Shown here piece after piece: positions 36,545 to 44,941 of a stretch of 64,000 nucleotides of DNA. Source of the stretch: Novosphingobium sp. HII-3 (GTDB lineage: Bacteria > Pseudomonadota > Alphaproteobacteria > Sphingomonadales > Sphingomonadaceae). The first letter of the stretch is position 1. Each line of letters starts with the position of its first letter. The notes beneath the pieces were generated by a model that was not told the DNA's origin, did no database searches, and saw only the letters and a program-made list of their open reading frames with translations. The stretch covers positions 25,804-89,803 of the forward strand of contig NZ_PPSM01000005.1 of NCBI RefSeq assembly GCF_002916655.1. Reading direction: 5' to 3'. A program made the translations under genes and the position numbers.

Positions 36545-37111
36545 ATGGGTATCGTCGGCAGCACCATCAAGCCGTTCAAGAACACCGCCTTCCAGGCCGG
36601 CAAGGACTTCTTCGACGTCACGGAAGCAGACATCGCGGGCAAGTGGGCCGTCTTCTTCTTCTACCCGGCGGACTTCACCTTCGTATGCCCGACCGAGCTG
36701 GAAGACCTTGGTGAGCAGTACGAAACGCTTCAGGGCATGGGTGTGGAAGTGTTCGGCGTTTCGACCGACACGCACTTCAGCCACAAGGCATGGCACGACA
36801 CCTCCGACAAGATCGGCAAGCTGAAGTACGCCTTCCTTGGTGACCAGAACCACAAGCTCACCAACAACTTCGGCGTTCTGCGCGAGGATTCGGGCCTTGC
36901 CGATCGCGCCACCTTCGTGGTCGATCCCGACGGCGTGATCCAGCTCGTTGAAATCACCCCTGAGGGCGTGGGCCGCAACGCAGCCGAACTCGTCCGCAAG
37001 ATCAAGGCCGCCAAGTACTGGCGCGAGCACCCCGGCCAGGTCTGCCCGGCCAAGTGGGAAGAAGGCAGCGAAACCCTCGCTCCCTCGCTCGACCTCGTCG
37101 GCAAGCTCTAA
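36545..37111 (+). CDS. ahpC: Alkyl hydroperoxide reductase subunit C (peroxiredoxin)
   Basis: A 188-residue typical two-Cys peroxiredoxin that reduces H2O2 and organic peroxides. The peroxidatic Cys48 is in 'FTFVCPTE', and the resolving Cys is in 'HPGQVCPAKW'. 'GVSTDTHFSHKAW' is another conserved stretch. The ATG at 36545 has GAGGGAG upstream and gives the exact family N-terminus. ahpF follows; the pair forms the standard NADH-driven peroxidase system. Confidence 0.97.
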   Translation: MGIVGSTIKPFKNTAFQAGKDFFDVTEADIAGKWAVFFFYPADFTFVCPTELEDLGEQYETLQGMGVEVFGVSTDTHFSHKAWHDTSDKIGKLKYAFLGDQNHKLTNNFGVLREDSGLADRATFVVDPDGVIQLVEITPEGVGRNAAELVRKIKAAKYWREHPGQVCPAKWEEGSETLAPSLDLVGKL

Positions 37112-37253
37112 GACAGCCGCGACTTTCCGGGTCGCGTGCTGAAGGTGTGCGGCCCGGGGCATCCCTCCCCCGGAGCCGCACCCCTGTGCTCTCCGGTGGA
37201 ACCCGGACCCCGGGCCACCCCTTTATCCAGAAATGTCAAAGGACCTGAGATTC

Positions 37254-38843
37254 ATGCTCGACGCCAACCTGAAGCAACAGCTCTCGCAATACCTCGGCAT
37301 GCTGCGCGAGCCGATCGAGCTCGTCGCCTCCCTGGGCGACGATGCGAAATCGGACGAGACCCGCGAGCTGCTGACCACGATCGCCTCGCTCTCTGACAAG
37401 GTCACTGCCACGTTCGACGGCGACGACGCGCGCCGCCCCAGCTTCATCATCCGCCGCGCTTCGGACGCAAGCGCCTGGGTGCGCTTTGCGGGCCTGCCGC
37501 TCGGCCACGAATTCACCTCGCTGGTGCTCGCTCTCCTCTGGACCGGCGGCCACCCGCCGAAGGTCTCGGACGAGGTGCTGGAGCAGGCGAAGGCGCTCGA
37601 AGGCTCGCTGCAGTTCGAGATGTATTTCTCGCTCTCGTGCCACAACTGCCCCGACGTGGTGCAGGCGCTGACGCTGATCGCGCTCAACAACCCGCATGTG
37701 GACGTCACTCTGATCGAAGGCGGCACCTTCCAGGCCGAGGTCGAGGAGCGCGGTGTAATGGCTGTGCCGGCGGTCTTCCTGAACGGCCAGATGTGGGGTT
37801 CGGGCAAGATGAGCATCGAGGAAATCCTCGGCAAGCTCGACAGCACGGCAGACGCCAAGGCCGCAGCCAAGCTGGCCGAGAAGACGCCGTTCGAAGTGCT
37901 CGTCGTCGGCGGCGGTCCTGCTGGCGCGGCAGCGGCGGTCTACACCGCGCGCAAGGGCTTCTCCACCGGCATCGCCGCAGAGCGTTTCGGCGGGCAGGTG
38001 CAGGACACGATGGGCATCGAAAACTTCATTTCGGTTCCCTACACCGAAGGCCCCAAGCTCGCCGCCGCGCTGGAAACGCATGTGGGTGAATACGATATCG
38101 ACGTGATGAACTTGCAGCGTGCGGAAAAGCTGATCCCGGCGAAGGAACTCGGCGGCCTGCACGAGATCGTTTTCGCCAACGGCGCATCGCTCAAGGCGCG
38201 CTCGGTCATCCTGACCACGGGTGCCCGCTGGCGCAACCTCGGCGTTCCGGGTGAAGCCGAGTACAAGAACAAGGGCGTGGCCTACTGCCCGCACTGCGAC
38301 GGCCCGCTGTTCAAGGGCAAGCGCGTGGCGGTGATCGGCGGCGGTAACTCCGGCGTCGAGGCCGCGATCGACCTTGCGAACATCGTCGGTCACGTGACGC
38401 TGATCGAATTTGATGCCAAGCTGCGCGCCGATCAGGTTCTGGTCGACAAGCTGCAGTCGATGAAGAACGTCGTCATCATCACCAGCGCCCAGACCACCGA
38501 GGTCGAAGGCGATGGCGAGAAGGTCAACGCCTTGGTCTACAAGGACCGCACTTCGGGCGAAGAGCGCAAGATCGAGCTGGAAGGCGTGTTCGTCCAGATC
38601 GGCCTGGTGCCCAACACCGAATGGCTGGAGGACAGCGGCGTCGAACTGACCGGCCGCGGCGAGATCGTCATCGATGAGAAAGCCGCGACCAACCTGCCCG
38701 GCGTGTTCGCGGCGGGCGACGTGACCACGGTGCCGTACAAGCAGATCATCATCGCCATGGGCGAAGGTTCGAAGGCGGCGCTTTCCGCGTTCGACTACCT
38801 GATCCGCAACGAAGCTCCGGCGGAGATCGCGCAGGCCGCCTGA
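37254..38843 (+). CDS. ahpF: Alkyl hydroperoxide reductase subunit F
   Basis: A 529-residue flavoprotein disulfide reductase that passes electrons from NADH to AhpC. The N-terminal double thioredoxin-fold domain has 'SLSCHNCPD' (CxxC). It is followed by a thioredoxin-reductase-like module with the FAD motif '[21 protein letters not shown]' from about residue 210, the redox pair 'CPHCDG', and the NADH motif '[17 protein letters not shown]'. I start at ATG 37254, where the sequence becomes '[10 protein letters not shown]', the conserved AhpF N-terminus. The ATG at 37233 adds seven atypical residues. The gene ends at a strong terminator. Confidence 0.96.
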   Translation: MLDANLKQQLSQYLGMLREPIELVASLGDDAKSDETRELLTTIASLSDKVTATFDGDDARRPSFIIRRASDASAWVRFAGLPLGHEFTSLVLALLWTGGHPPKVSDEVLEQAKALEGSLQFEMYFSLSCHNCPDVVQALTLIALNNPHVDVTLIEGGTFQAEVEERGVMAVPAVFLNGQMWGSGKMSIEEILGKLDSTADAKAAAKLAEKTPFEVLVVGGGPAGAAAAVYTARKGFSTGIAAERFGGQVQDTMGIENFISVPYTEGPKLAAALETHVGEYDIDVMNLQRAEKLIPAKELGGLHEIVFANGASLKARSVILTTGARWRNLGVPGEAEYKNKGVAYCPHCDGPLFKGKRVAVIGGGNSGVEAAIDLANIVGHVTLIEFDAKLRADQVLVDKLQSMKNVVIITSAQTTEVEGDGEKVNALVYKDRTSGEERKIELEGVFVQIGLVPNTEWLEDSGVELTGRGEIVIDEKAATNLPGVFAAGDVTTVPYKQIIIAMGEGSKAALSAFDYLIRNEAPAEIAQAA

Positions 38844-38871
38844 GCCTGCCCAGAACCAGTCCCAACGAGAG

Positions 38872-38907
38872 GCGGGCGGGAATCTCCAGGATTCCCGCCC
38901 GCTTTTT
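38872..38907 (+). terminator. Intrinsic terminator after ahpF
   Basis: GCGGGCGGGAATC (38872-38884) and GATTCCCGCCCGC (38890-38902) form a 13-base stem with a five-base loop, followed by TTTTT. It lies between ahpF and the convergent glpK gene. Confidence 0.92.
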
Positions 38908-38915
38908 CATGCGCG

Positions 38916-40394
38916 TCAGGCCAGCCCGTGGATATGCCTGCGCAAGCCCGCCTGCCACAGCCCGATACGAGCAGTTCGGGTGCCCTCGTCCATGTCTGGG
39001 ATGAAGCGGCGCGAAGCGCTGCCCATCGTCATCGCATCTTCGAGCGTGGCGTGGATACCGGCACCGACGCCAGCCAGCATCGCCGCGCCAAGTGCCGTCG
39101 TCTCGGTATCGGCGGGTCGTTCCACCGGCAGCCCCAGCAGGTCGGCAAGATCCTGCGCCATCCAGTCGTTGGCGCTCATTCCGCCATCGATCCGCAAGGA
39201 AGTCCAGGCAGCTCCGTCCGCGGCGAAGGCCGCCTGAAGGTCATGGCACTGGTGGGCCATCGACTCCATAGCGGCCCGCACGATATGCGCCCGGGTGCTG
39301 CCTTGCGTCAGGCCGGTCACCACGCCCTTGGCGTCGGGCTTCCAGTGGGGAGCGCCCAGCCCCGCCAGCGCCGGAAGGAACAACACCCCGCCGTTGTCAG
39401 GCACCGCGCGCGCCAGCGTTTCGCTCTCCCCCGCCGTGCGGATGACACCGAGTTCGTCGCGCAGCCATTTGATCAGGCTACCCGCCGCGAAGATCGAGCC
39501 TTCCAGGGCATAAGTCCGCTTGCCCTCGTGCTGACACAGCACGGTGCCGAGCAGGCGGTGCGAGGAGCGCGGCAGTTTCTCCCCCATGTTGGTGAGGATG
39601 AAGGCGCCGGTGCCGAAGGTGGCCTTGGTCTCGCCGACCTTGAGGCAATGCTGGCCGATCGTCGCCGCCTGCTGGTCCCCCGCAAGGCCACTGATCGGGA
39701 TCGGCGCACCCAGAAGGGCCGTGTCGCAGGTGCCGATCACGCCACAGGTATCGACCACCTCGGGCAGCGCGTGCCGGGGCACGCCGAAGAGCGCGAGCAG
39801 GTCCTCATCCCAGTCCGCTCCGTCGAGCGCCAGAAGCTGTGTCCGGCTGGCGTTGCTGGCGTCCGTCACGTGAAGCCCGCCGGTCAGCTTCCAGACGAGC
39901 CAGCTCTCCACCGTGCCCAGCGCCAGCCGATCGCCAAGCTCTCGCGCCGCCGGCACGTTGTCGAGAATCCAGCGCATCTTGGTGCCGGAGAAATAGGGGT
40001 CCACGACAAGGCCGGTGCGCTCCTGCAACATGGCCTCGTGCCCGGCGTCGCGCAGGCGCGTGCAGGCCTCCGCCGTGCGCCGGTCCTGCCAGACGATGGC
40101 GCGCGTGATCGGCTCCCCGGTGGTGCGGTCCCAGGCCACGACGGTTTCGCGCTGGTTGGTGATGCCAAGGGCGGCGATGCGCTCCGCGCCGCCCGCCTCG
40201 CCAATCACCTTTCGCGCGCAGGACAGCGTCTTTTCCCAGATTTCGGAGGCATCGTGCTCCACCCGGCCGGGTTCGGGATAATACTGCGTCAGTTCGGCCT
40301 GCGCGAGGTGGAGAATGGTCCCGTCCACCGCGTAGACGATCGCCCGTGTCGAAGTGGTCCCTTCGTCAAGGACCAGGATATATTCGCCGCTCAC
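38916..40394 (-). CDS. glpK: Glycerol kinase
   Basis: A 492-residue FGGY-family kinase that makes sn-glycerol 3-phosphate. The phosphate loop 'LVLDEGTTSTRAIVY', 'ALGITNQRETVVAWDRTTG', 'AIVWQDRRT', 'GLAGDQQAATIGQ' and 'LRIDGGMSANDWMAQ' are all present. The start is GTG at 40394, which overlaps the glpD stop by four bases (GTGA). The longer open frame upstream lies inside glpD. It is the last gene of a yeiH-like/glpD/glpK operon, so its likely job here is to use glycerol released from sulfoquinovosyl glycerol, although it would serve any glycerol. Confidence 0.95.
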   Translation of the reverse strand: MSGEYILVLDEGTTSTRAIVYAVDGTILHLAQAELTQYYPEPGRVEHDASEIWEKTLSCARKVIGEAGGAERIAALGITNQRETVVAWDRTTGEPITRAIVWQDRRTAEACTRLRDAGHEAMLQERTGLVVDPYFSGTKMRWILDNVPAARELGDRLALGTVESWLVWKLTGGLHVTDASNASRTQLLALDGADWDEDLLALFGVPRHALPEVVDTCGVIGTCDTALLGAPIPISGLAGDQQAATIGQHCLKVGETKATFGTGAFILTNMGEKLPRSSHRLLGTVLCQHEGKRTYALEGSIFAAGSLIKWLRDELGVIRTAGESETLARAVPDNGGVLFLPALAGLGAPHWKPDAKGVVTGLTQGSTRAHIVRAAMESMAHQCHDLQAAFAADGAAWTSLRIDGGMSANDWMAQDLADLLGLPVERPADTETTALGAAMLAGVGAGIHATLEDAMTMGSASRRFIPDMDEGTRTARIGLWQAGLRRHIHGLA

Positions 40395-41875
40395 TCTTCC
40401 CCACCCATGTAGTTCTTCAGCCTCTCCACCTGCATCGCGTCCAGCCGCAGCCCCAGCTTTGTCCGCCGCCACAGCACGTCCTCCGCCGTACGCGCCCATT
40501 CGCGAGCGACGAGGTAATCCACTTCGGCAGCCGTAAGACCATGGCCGAAGTTCGCACCCAGCGCCTCCAGGCTGCTCGCCGGACCGAGCCACCCGCGCGC
40601 CTTCGTGCCATATGCCCTCGCGATGCGATCGACCGTGCCTTCGTCCAAGAACCGGTAGTCGCGCGCGAGGCCGGCCTTCAGCCCGTCCAGCTCCTTCATC
40701 GGGAAGTCGCCGCCGGGCAGCGGGGCTTCGGCGGTCCAGTCGCTTCCCGCGAGCGCGGGCACGAGCGGCTGCAGCTTCTCGACCGCGTCCTTCGCCAGAT
40801 GGCGGTACGTGGTGATCTTGCCGCCGAAGACGGAAAGGAGCGGTGCGCCACCCTGCGGGTCAAGGTCGAGATCGAAGCTGTATCCGCGTGTAGCGGCCTC
40901 GGGCTTGCCGGACCCATCGTCGACCAGGGGCCGAACGCCGGAATACGTCCACACTACATCCGCCGGCGAAATGGCCTTGTCGAAATAGGCGTTGGCCGCT
41001 TCGCAAAGGTAGGCGATCTCCTCCTCGCTCGCGTGGACTTCATCGAGCGAACCCTCGTGGTCGCGGTCGGTCGTGCCGATGAGGGTGAAATCCTGCTGGT
41101 ACGGTATCGCGAAGAAGATGCGGCCGTCGGGAATTTGGAAGAAGTAGGCGTAAGGGTGATCGAACAGGCGGGGCACCACGATGTGCGAGCCGCGGACAAG
41201 CCGCATGCGCCGCTGCGTCGCCTCTCCCGCGCGGCCGATCAGGTCGAGCACGGCAGGGCCTGCCGCGTTCACCACGGCCTTGGCGCGAAATTCGCACGTG
41301 CGGGTGTGAATGGTCCAGGCGCCGTCCACGCGCTCCAGCCCTTCGACCCCGGTGCGCGTGAGGATGGTTGCGCCCTTGTCCGCCGCGTCCCGCGCGTTGA
41401 GGACGACGAGGCGCGCGTCATCGACCCATCCGTCGGAATAGACGAACGCCGGACCGAACCCCGCCTTCAGCGGCCGACCGGCGGGATGCTTGCGCAAGTC
41501 GATGCCTTGCGTCGGCGGCAGCGCGCGACGGCCGCCGATATGATCGTAAAGGAACAAACCGAGCCGCAGAAGCCAGCGCGGGCGCAGGCCCTTCACGTGC
41601 GGCAGCACGAAGCGCATCGGGTGGATGATGTGCGGTGCGATCTGCCACAGCCGCTCGCGCTCCGTGAGGGCTTCGCGAACGAGGGCGAACTCGTAATGCT
41701 CGAGATAACGCAGGCCGCCGTGGATCAGCTTGGTGGAGGCCGAGGATGTGCCGCTCGCCAGGTCGCCCTTCTCCAGCACCAGCACCCTGGCGCCCCGCCC
41801 TGCCGCATCGCGCGCGATGCCGCAGCCGTTCACGCCTCCGCCGATGACGGCGATATCGTAGAGGGTTCCACTCAT
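40391..41875 (-). CDS. glpD: Glycerol-3-phosphate dehydrogenase (FAD-dependent)
   Basis: A 494-residue membrane-associated flavoprotein that oxidises glycerol 3-phosphate to dihydroxyacetone phosphate and feeds quinone. The FAD dinucleotide motif 'DIAVIGGGVNGCGIARDAAGRG' is at the N-terminus. 'STKLIHGGLRYLEHYEFALVREALTER' and 'IGTTDRDHEGSLDEV' are typical of GlpD. The ATG at 41875 has AAGGAA seven bases upstream. It lies 20 bases after the YeiH-like gene and overlaps glpK, so the three form one operon. Confidence 0.95.
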   Translation of the reverse strand: MSGTLYDIAVIGGGVNGCGIARDAAGRGARVLVLEKGDLASGTSSASTKLIHGGLRYLEHYEFALVREALTERERLWQIAPHIIHPMRFVLPHVKGLRPRWLLRLGLFLYDHIGGRRALPPTQGIDLRKHPAGRPLKAGFGPAFVYSDGWVDDARLVVLNARDAADKGATILTRTGVEGLERVDGAWTIHTRTCEFRAKAVVNAAGPAVLDLIGRAGEATQRRMRLVRGSHIVVPRLFDHPYAYFFQIPDGRIFFAIPYQQDFTLIGTTDRDHEGSLDEVHASEEEIAYLCEAANAYFDKAISPADVVWTYSGVRPLVDDGSGKPEAATRGYSFDLDLDPQGGAPLLSVFGGKITTYRHLAKDAVEKLQPLVPALAGSDWTAEAPLPGGDFPMKELDGLKAGLARDYRFLDEGTVDRIARAYGTKARGWLGPASSLEALGANFGHGLTAAEVDYLVAREWARTAEDVLWRRTKLGLRLDAMQVERLKNYMGGEE

Positions 41876-41895
41876 TTTCTGTTCCTTGGGCAAAG

Positions 41896-42960
41896 TCACA
41901 AGATCACCATGCTGAACGCCGTCGCCACCAGCAGCGACGCGAGCGTCGCGGCGACCACGGGCATTGCTGCGCGCCAGCCCATCTGCATGACGAGGTCAAG
42001 GCGCGAGCGCATGGCCGTGGCGGTAACCGCCAGCAGCAGCAGCGCCTTCGACAGCGTCAGGTTCAGGTGAACCACGAAAGGCGGAATCGTGACCAGGGAG
42101 TTGATCACGACCACGGCCAGAAACAGGGTAATGAACCAGGGCATCGCGAGTTTCCGGATCCAGTGCCGCTGGCCTGCGTCCTCGTCCGTGAAGATGAGGG
42201 AGACCACCGCCACCACCGGCGCCAGCAAGGCGACGCGGCTGAGCTTCACGATCGTCGCGTAACTGCCCGCCACGTCCGAATAGGCGTAACCGCCGCCGAT
42301 GGCCTGCGCCACGTCGTGGATGGAGGCCCCGATCAGAAAGCCGGCCTGCCGATCATCCAGATGCATCATCCCGGCAAGCGGCGGGTAGAACGACATCGCC
42401 AGCGCGCTGGCCATCGAAATGACGACGAGGGTTAGCGCGAACTGCGCCTGGCTGACCCGCTTGCCGCCCAGCACCCCGAACAGCGCCAGAGCGGCCGACG
42501 CGCCGCAGATCGCCGTCGCGCCGCCCGCCAGGATGCCGATCGCCGTGGAGGCCCCGGTCATCCGCGCCACCAGCAGAGCCGCTCCCATGGCTGCCGCCAT
42601 CACCATCAGCAGCGCGAGGAAAGGCACCGGCCCGAGCGCGACGATCTGCGCCAGGGTCACTTGCGTGCCCAGCACGACTATGCCCCAGCGAAGGCACGCC
42701 TTTGAAGCGAAGTCGAGGCCCGGGTGCGTGCGCGTGTCGCTGGTGACGAAGTTGAGGGAAAGCCCGATCAGCAGTCCCATGAGGATGATAGGCGCGCCGT
42801 AGTGTTCGGAAAGCCAGGCCGCGGCGATGCTGGCGATGCCGCAGATGGCGAGCCCCGGCCACAGCTTCTTCCATGTTTCAAGGCGGCTGGGCTTTGCCGC
42901 CTGTCCCTGCTCGGCAAGAAACATCTCGCCATAAAGGTCGCCGGCGTGTTGTGCGCTCAC
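41896..42960 (-). CDS. UPF0324 / YeiH family membrane protein, putative sulfate/sulfite exporter
   Basis: A 354-residue protein with about ten transmembrane helices. 'YGAPIILMGLLIGLSLNFV', 'KACLRWGIVVLGTQVTLAQI', 'GGATAICGASAALALFGVLG' and 'GFLIGASIHDVAQAIGGGYAYS' are hallmarks of UPF0324, often annotated as a putative sulfate exporter family. Transport of a sulfur oxyanion is a family annotation, not proven. The start is inferred as GTG at 42960, preceded by CGGGGAC. It heads an operon with glpD and glpK and is divergent from the MFS gene. That context suggests export of sulfite from sulfonate breakdown. Confidence 0.82.
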   Translation of the reverse strand: MSAQHAGDLYGEMFLAEQGQAAKPSRLETWKKLWPGLAICGIASIAAAWLSEHYGAPIILMGLLIGLSLNFVTSDTRTHPGLDFASKACLRWGIVVLGTQVTLAQIVALGPVPFLALLMVMAAAMGAALLVARMTGASTAIGILAGGATAICGASAALALFGVLGGKRVSQAQFALTLVVISMASALAMSFYPPLAGMMHLDDRQAGFLIGASIHDVAQAIGGGYAYSDVAGSYATIVKLSRVALLAPVVAVVSLIFTDEDAGQRHWIRKLAMPWFITLFLAVVVINSLVTIPPFVVHLNLTLSKALLLLAVTATAMRSRLDLVMQMGWRAAMPVVAATLASLLVATAFSMVIL

Positions 42961-43124
42961 TCGTCCCCGTCCTTTCGCCGCATCCTTCTCGACGAAGATG
43001 CTTGCCGTATGTCCTGCGCTGTCATACTGACCTCTATGGCGATGCACGCGATGGAGCAAGAGCTTTAGCGAGCAGGCACGGTTGAATTGCCGCTGCTGCA
43101 AGGGCCGGATATGGGAGAACGACA

Positions 43125-44396
43125 ATGACCAGCCACCAGACCACGGGCGGACCGGCCGCGCCCCTTACCGAACCGGGCTCGGCCCGCGCGCAGAACGTGC
43201 TGATCGCGCTGATCTTCTTCGCGACCGCCCTGAATTACGTCGACCGGCAGGTGCTGGCCCTTCTCAAGCCGATGCTGGAAGCCGAATTCCAGTGGAGCGA
43301 CCAGCAGTTCGCGCACCTCGGTTCGATCTTCCAGCTGTCCGCCGCCGTATCGCTGCTGGGCGTGGGCTGGTTCGTCGACCGCTTCGGCGTGCGCTTCGCC
43401 TATGGGCTTGCCGTCACCGTCTGGAGTCTTGCGGGCATGGCTCATGCGCTGGCGGCGAGCGTGCAGCAGTTCGTGATCGCGCGTGCCGTTCTCGCCACGG
43501 CGGAATCGGTGAACACCCCTGCGGCGATGAAGACGGCGGCGATCTACCTGCCGGTGCAGCGGCGTTCCGTTGGCATCGGCATCATCAACACCGCGCCCAA
43601 CATCGGCGCCATCCTCACCCCGCTGATCATCCCGCCCTTCGCCATCGCCTTCGGCTGGAAGGCCGCCTTCCTGGTGACTGGCGGCCTTGGCCTCGTCTGG
43701 CTGGTGCTCTGGAAGCTCAACACCGCGAGGCTGACGCCCGTCGCAGCGCAGACCGGCGGAACGTCCGGCACGGAGAAGGGCGCAAAGGTGGAATGGCGCG
43801 CCATCCTGTCCGACCGCCGCAGCTGGACCGTCATCGGCGCGAAGGCATTCACTGACCTCGTCTGGTGGTTCGTCCTGTTTTGGACCCCGGACTTCTTCGC
43901 CCGGCAGTTCGACCTCAGCCAGGGCGAACTCGGCTGGCCAATCGCCGTGATCTTCGTCTTGGCGGCGCTGGGCGCGATCAGCAGCGGAGCGCTTTATCCC
44001 GCGCTGCTGCTGCGCGGCGTTTCGATGAACGTAGCGCGCAAGGGATCGATGCTGGCCTTCGCGCTGATCGTCCTTGTCATGCCGCTCGCGCTGATAGCCC
44101 AGAGCCCGTGGATCGCCGCCGTCTGCATCGGCCTTGGCCTTTTTGCGCACCAGGGGTTCTCGACCAACATCTTCGGCATGGCGACCGAGATCATTCCGGC
44201 GCGGCGGATGGCGACCGTCATCGCGCTGGGCGCCGTGGCCGGAAACCTGACCGGGACGGGCATCATCGAGTTCGCCGGCTGGTCACTCCACACCGGCCTC
44301 GGCTACGCCCCGCTCTTCGTGATCTGCGGCTCCGCCTACCTCGTTGCGCTGGCCTTCATCCACCTCATGCAGCCCCGGCTTGCCACGGCGGACTGA
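43125..44396 (+). CDS. MFS transporter, sugar-acid (ACS) family type
   Basis: A 423-residue 12-helix permease. 'ALNYVDRQVLALLKPMLEAEFQWSDQQFA' and 'SVNTPAAMKTAAIYLPVQRRSVGIGIINTAPNIGAIL' are typical of the anion:cation symporter group that takes up hexuronates and related acidic sugars. An anionic sugar such as sulfoquinovose or its glyceryl glycoside would fit. This is inferred from the neighbours: an adjacent sulfoquinovose operon and the divergent YeiH-like/glp operon. GGGAGA precedes the ATG at 43125. It ends at a long terminator hairpin. Confidence 0.88.
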   Translation: MTSHQTTGGPAAPLTEPGSARAQNVLIALIFFATALNYVDRQVLALLKPMLEAEFQWSDQQFAHLGSIFQLSAAVSLLGVGWFVDRFGVRFAYGLAVTVWSLAGMAHALAASVQQFVIARAVLATAESVNTPAAMKTAAIYLPVQRRSVGIGIINTAPNIGAILTPLIIPPFAIAFGWKAAFLVTGGLGLVWLVLWKLNTARLTPVAAQTGGTSGTEKGAKVEWRAILSDRRSWTVIGAKAFTDLVWWFVLFWTPDFFARQFDLSQGELGWPIAVIFVLAALGAISSGALYPALLLRGVSMNVARKGSMLAFALIVLVMPLALIAQSPWIAAVCIGLGLFAHQGFSTNIFGMATEIIPARRMATVIALGAVAGNLTGTGIIEFAGWSLHTGLGYAPLFVICGSAYLVALAFIHLMQPRLATAD

Positions 44397-44418
44397 ACGT
44401 TCGTTTCTCTCAAGCCCA

Positions 44419-44461
44419 AAGAAAAAGGGGAGGCGCCGCCTGCGGCCCTCCCCTTTTTCTT
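44419..44461. terminator. Bidirectional intrinsic terminator after the MFS gene
   Basis: AAGAAAAAGGGGAGG (44419-44433) pairs with CCTCCCCTTTTTCTT (44447-44461) around a GC-rich loop. T-runs occur on both strands, so it can end the MFS transcript and any leftward transcript from the region to its right. Confidence 0.9.
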
Positions 44462-44823
44462 GTCCACGCACGCCGATGTGCCCGCTGGCGAATGCGGGAT
44501 AACGCCTGGGAATTCAGCGGACGGGCTGCGGCCGGCGCTGGGGGCCGCCGGCTTCAGGCGACATGCCGGGTCTTGCCTTTGACGGCTGCGAACGGTCGGA
44601 GAGGGGCAGACCTCACGATACTCCCGACACGGCCCTGTGGTGCGCGGGGGTGGCGGGTCGGGCTCGCTCCCCTGCCGCCGGCCCTGGAGGCATACCTCCA
44701 GCTTCATCCACGCATCCCTTAACTGCGGCTTTGTCCGGTGTTCCGCAACCGGGCGCCGACCGCGTGCGGGAGAGGAAACGTCAGCTTCACGCGCCCGCCC
44801 CGCCGCTTGCCGATCGAGACCGG
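44423..44823 (-). ncRNA. Candidate noncoding transcript in a 480-base gap
   Basis: No convincing protein gene lies between 44462 and 44941; open frames there have poor composition and run through terminators. On the minus strand a promoter-like TTGACA/TATCTG pair points left from 44858. The stretch contains a perfect hairpin CTGGAGG-CATA-CCTCCAG (44684-44701) and GC-rich repeats near 44534-44553, and ends at the bidirectional terminator. A transcript of about 400 bases is therefore possible. I could not match it to RNase P RNA, tmRNA, SRP RNA or 6S RNA. Confidence 0.3.
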
Positions 44824-44829
44824 CAGGAT

Positions 44830-44858
44830 CAGATAACCAAAATGGTACAAAATGTCAA
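44830..44858 (-). promoter_or_regulatory. Promoter-like element pointing into the 44.4-44.8 kb gap
   Basis: On the minus strand a perfect TTGACA (44858-44853) is followed after 17 bases by TATCTG (44835-44830). The -35 is consensus and the -10 has three of six matches. It begins directly beyond the TonB receptor's terminator, so it would start a new leftward transcript. Confidence 0.45.
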
Positions 44859-44859
44859 G

Positions 44860-44906
44860 AAGACAAAGAAAACCCCCGGTGCGGAGGAGGAGGAGCACCG
44901 GGGGTT
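44860..44906 (-). terminator. Intrinsic terminator of the TonB receptor gene
   Basis: AACCCCCGGTGC (44871-44882) pairs with GCACCGGGGGTT (44895-44906) around a 12-base loop of GGA repeats. On the minus strand the stem is followed by TTCTTTGTCT. It lies 36 bases after the receptor stop. Confidence 0.82.
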
Positions 44907-44941
44907 CTTTGCAAGCATTCACCTGAGGCGGGGGGGCCGCC

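Noticed and set aside
44336..44707. A 123-codon minus-strand frame in the gap beside the MFS gene
   Set aside because: It reads through a strong terminator and into the MFS coding region, and its sequence is Pro/Arg/Ser-rich without structure.
44419..44858. RNase P RNA, tmRNA or SRP RNA in the empty gap
   Set aside because: None of the conserved core sequences of these RNAs is found on either strand.
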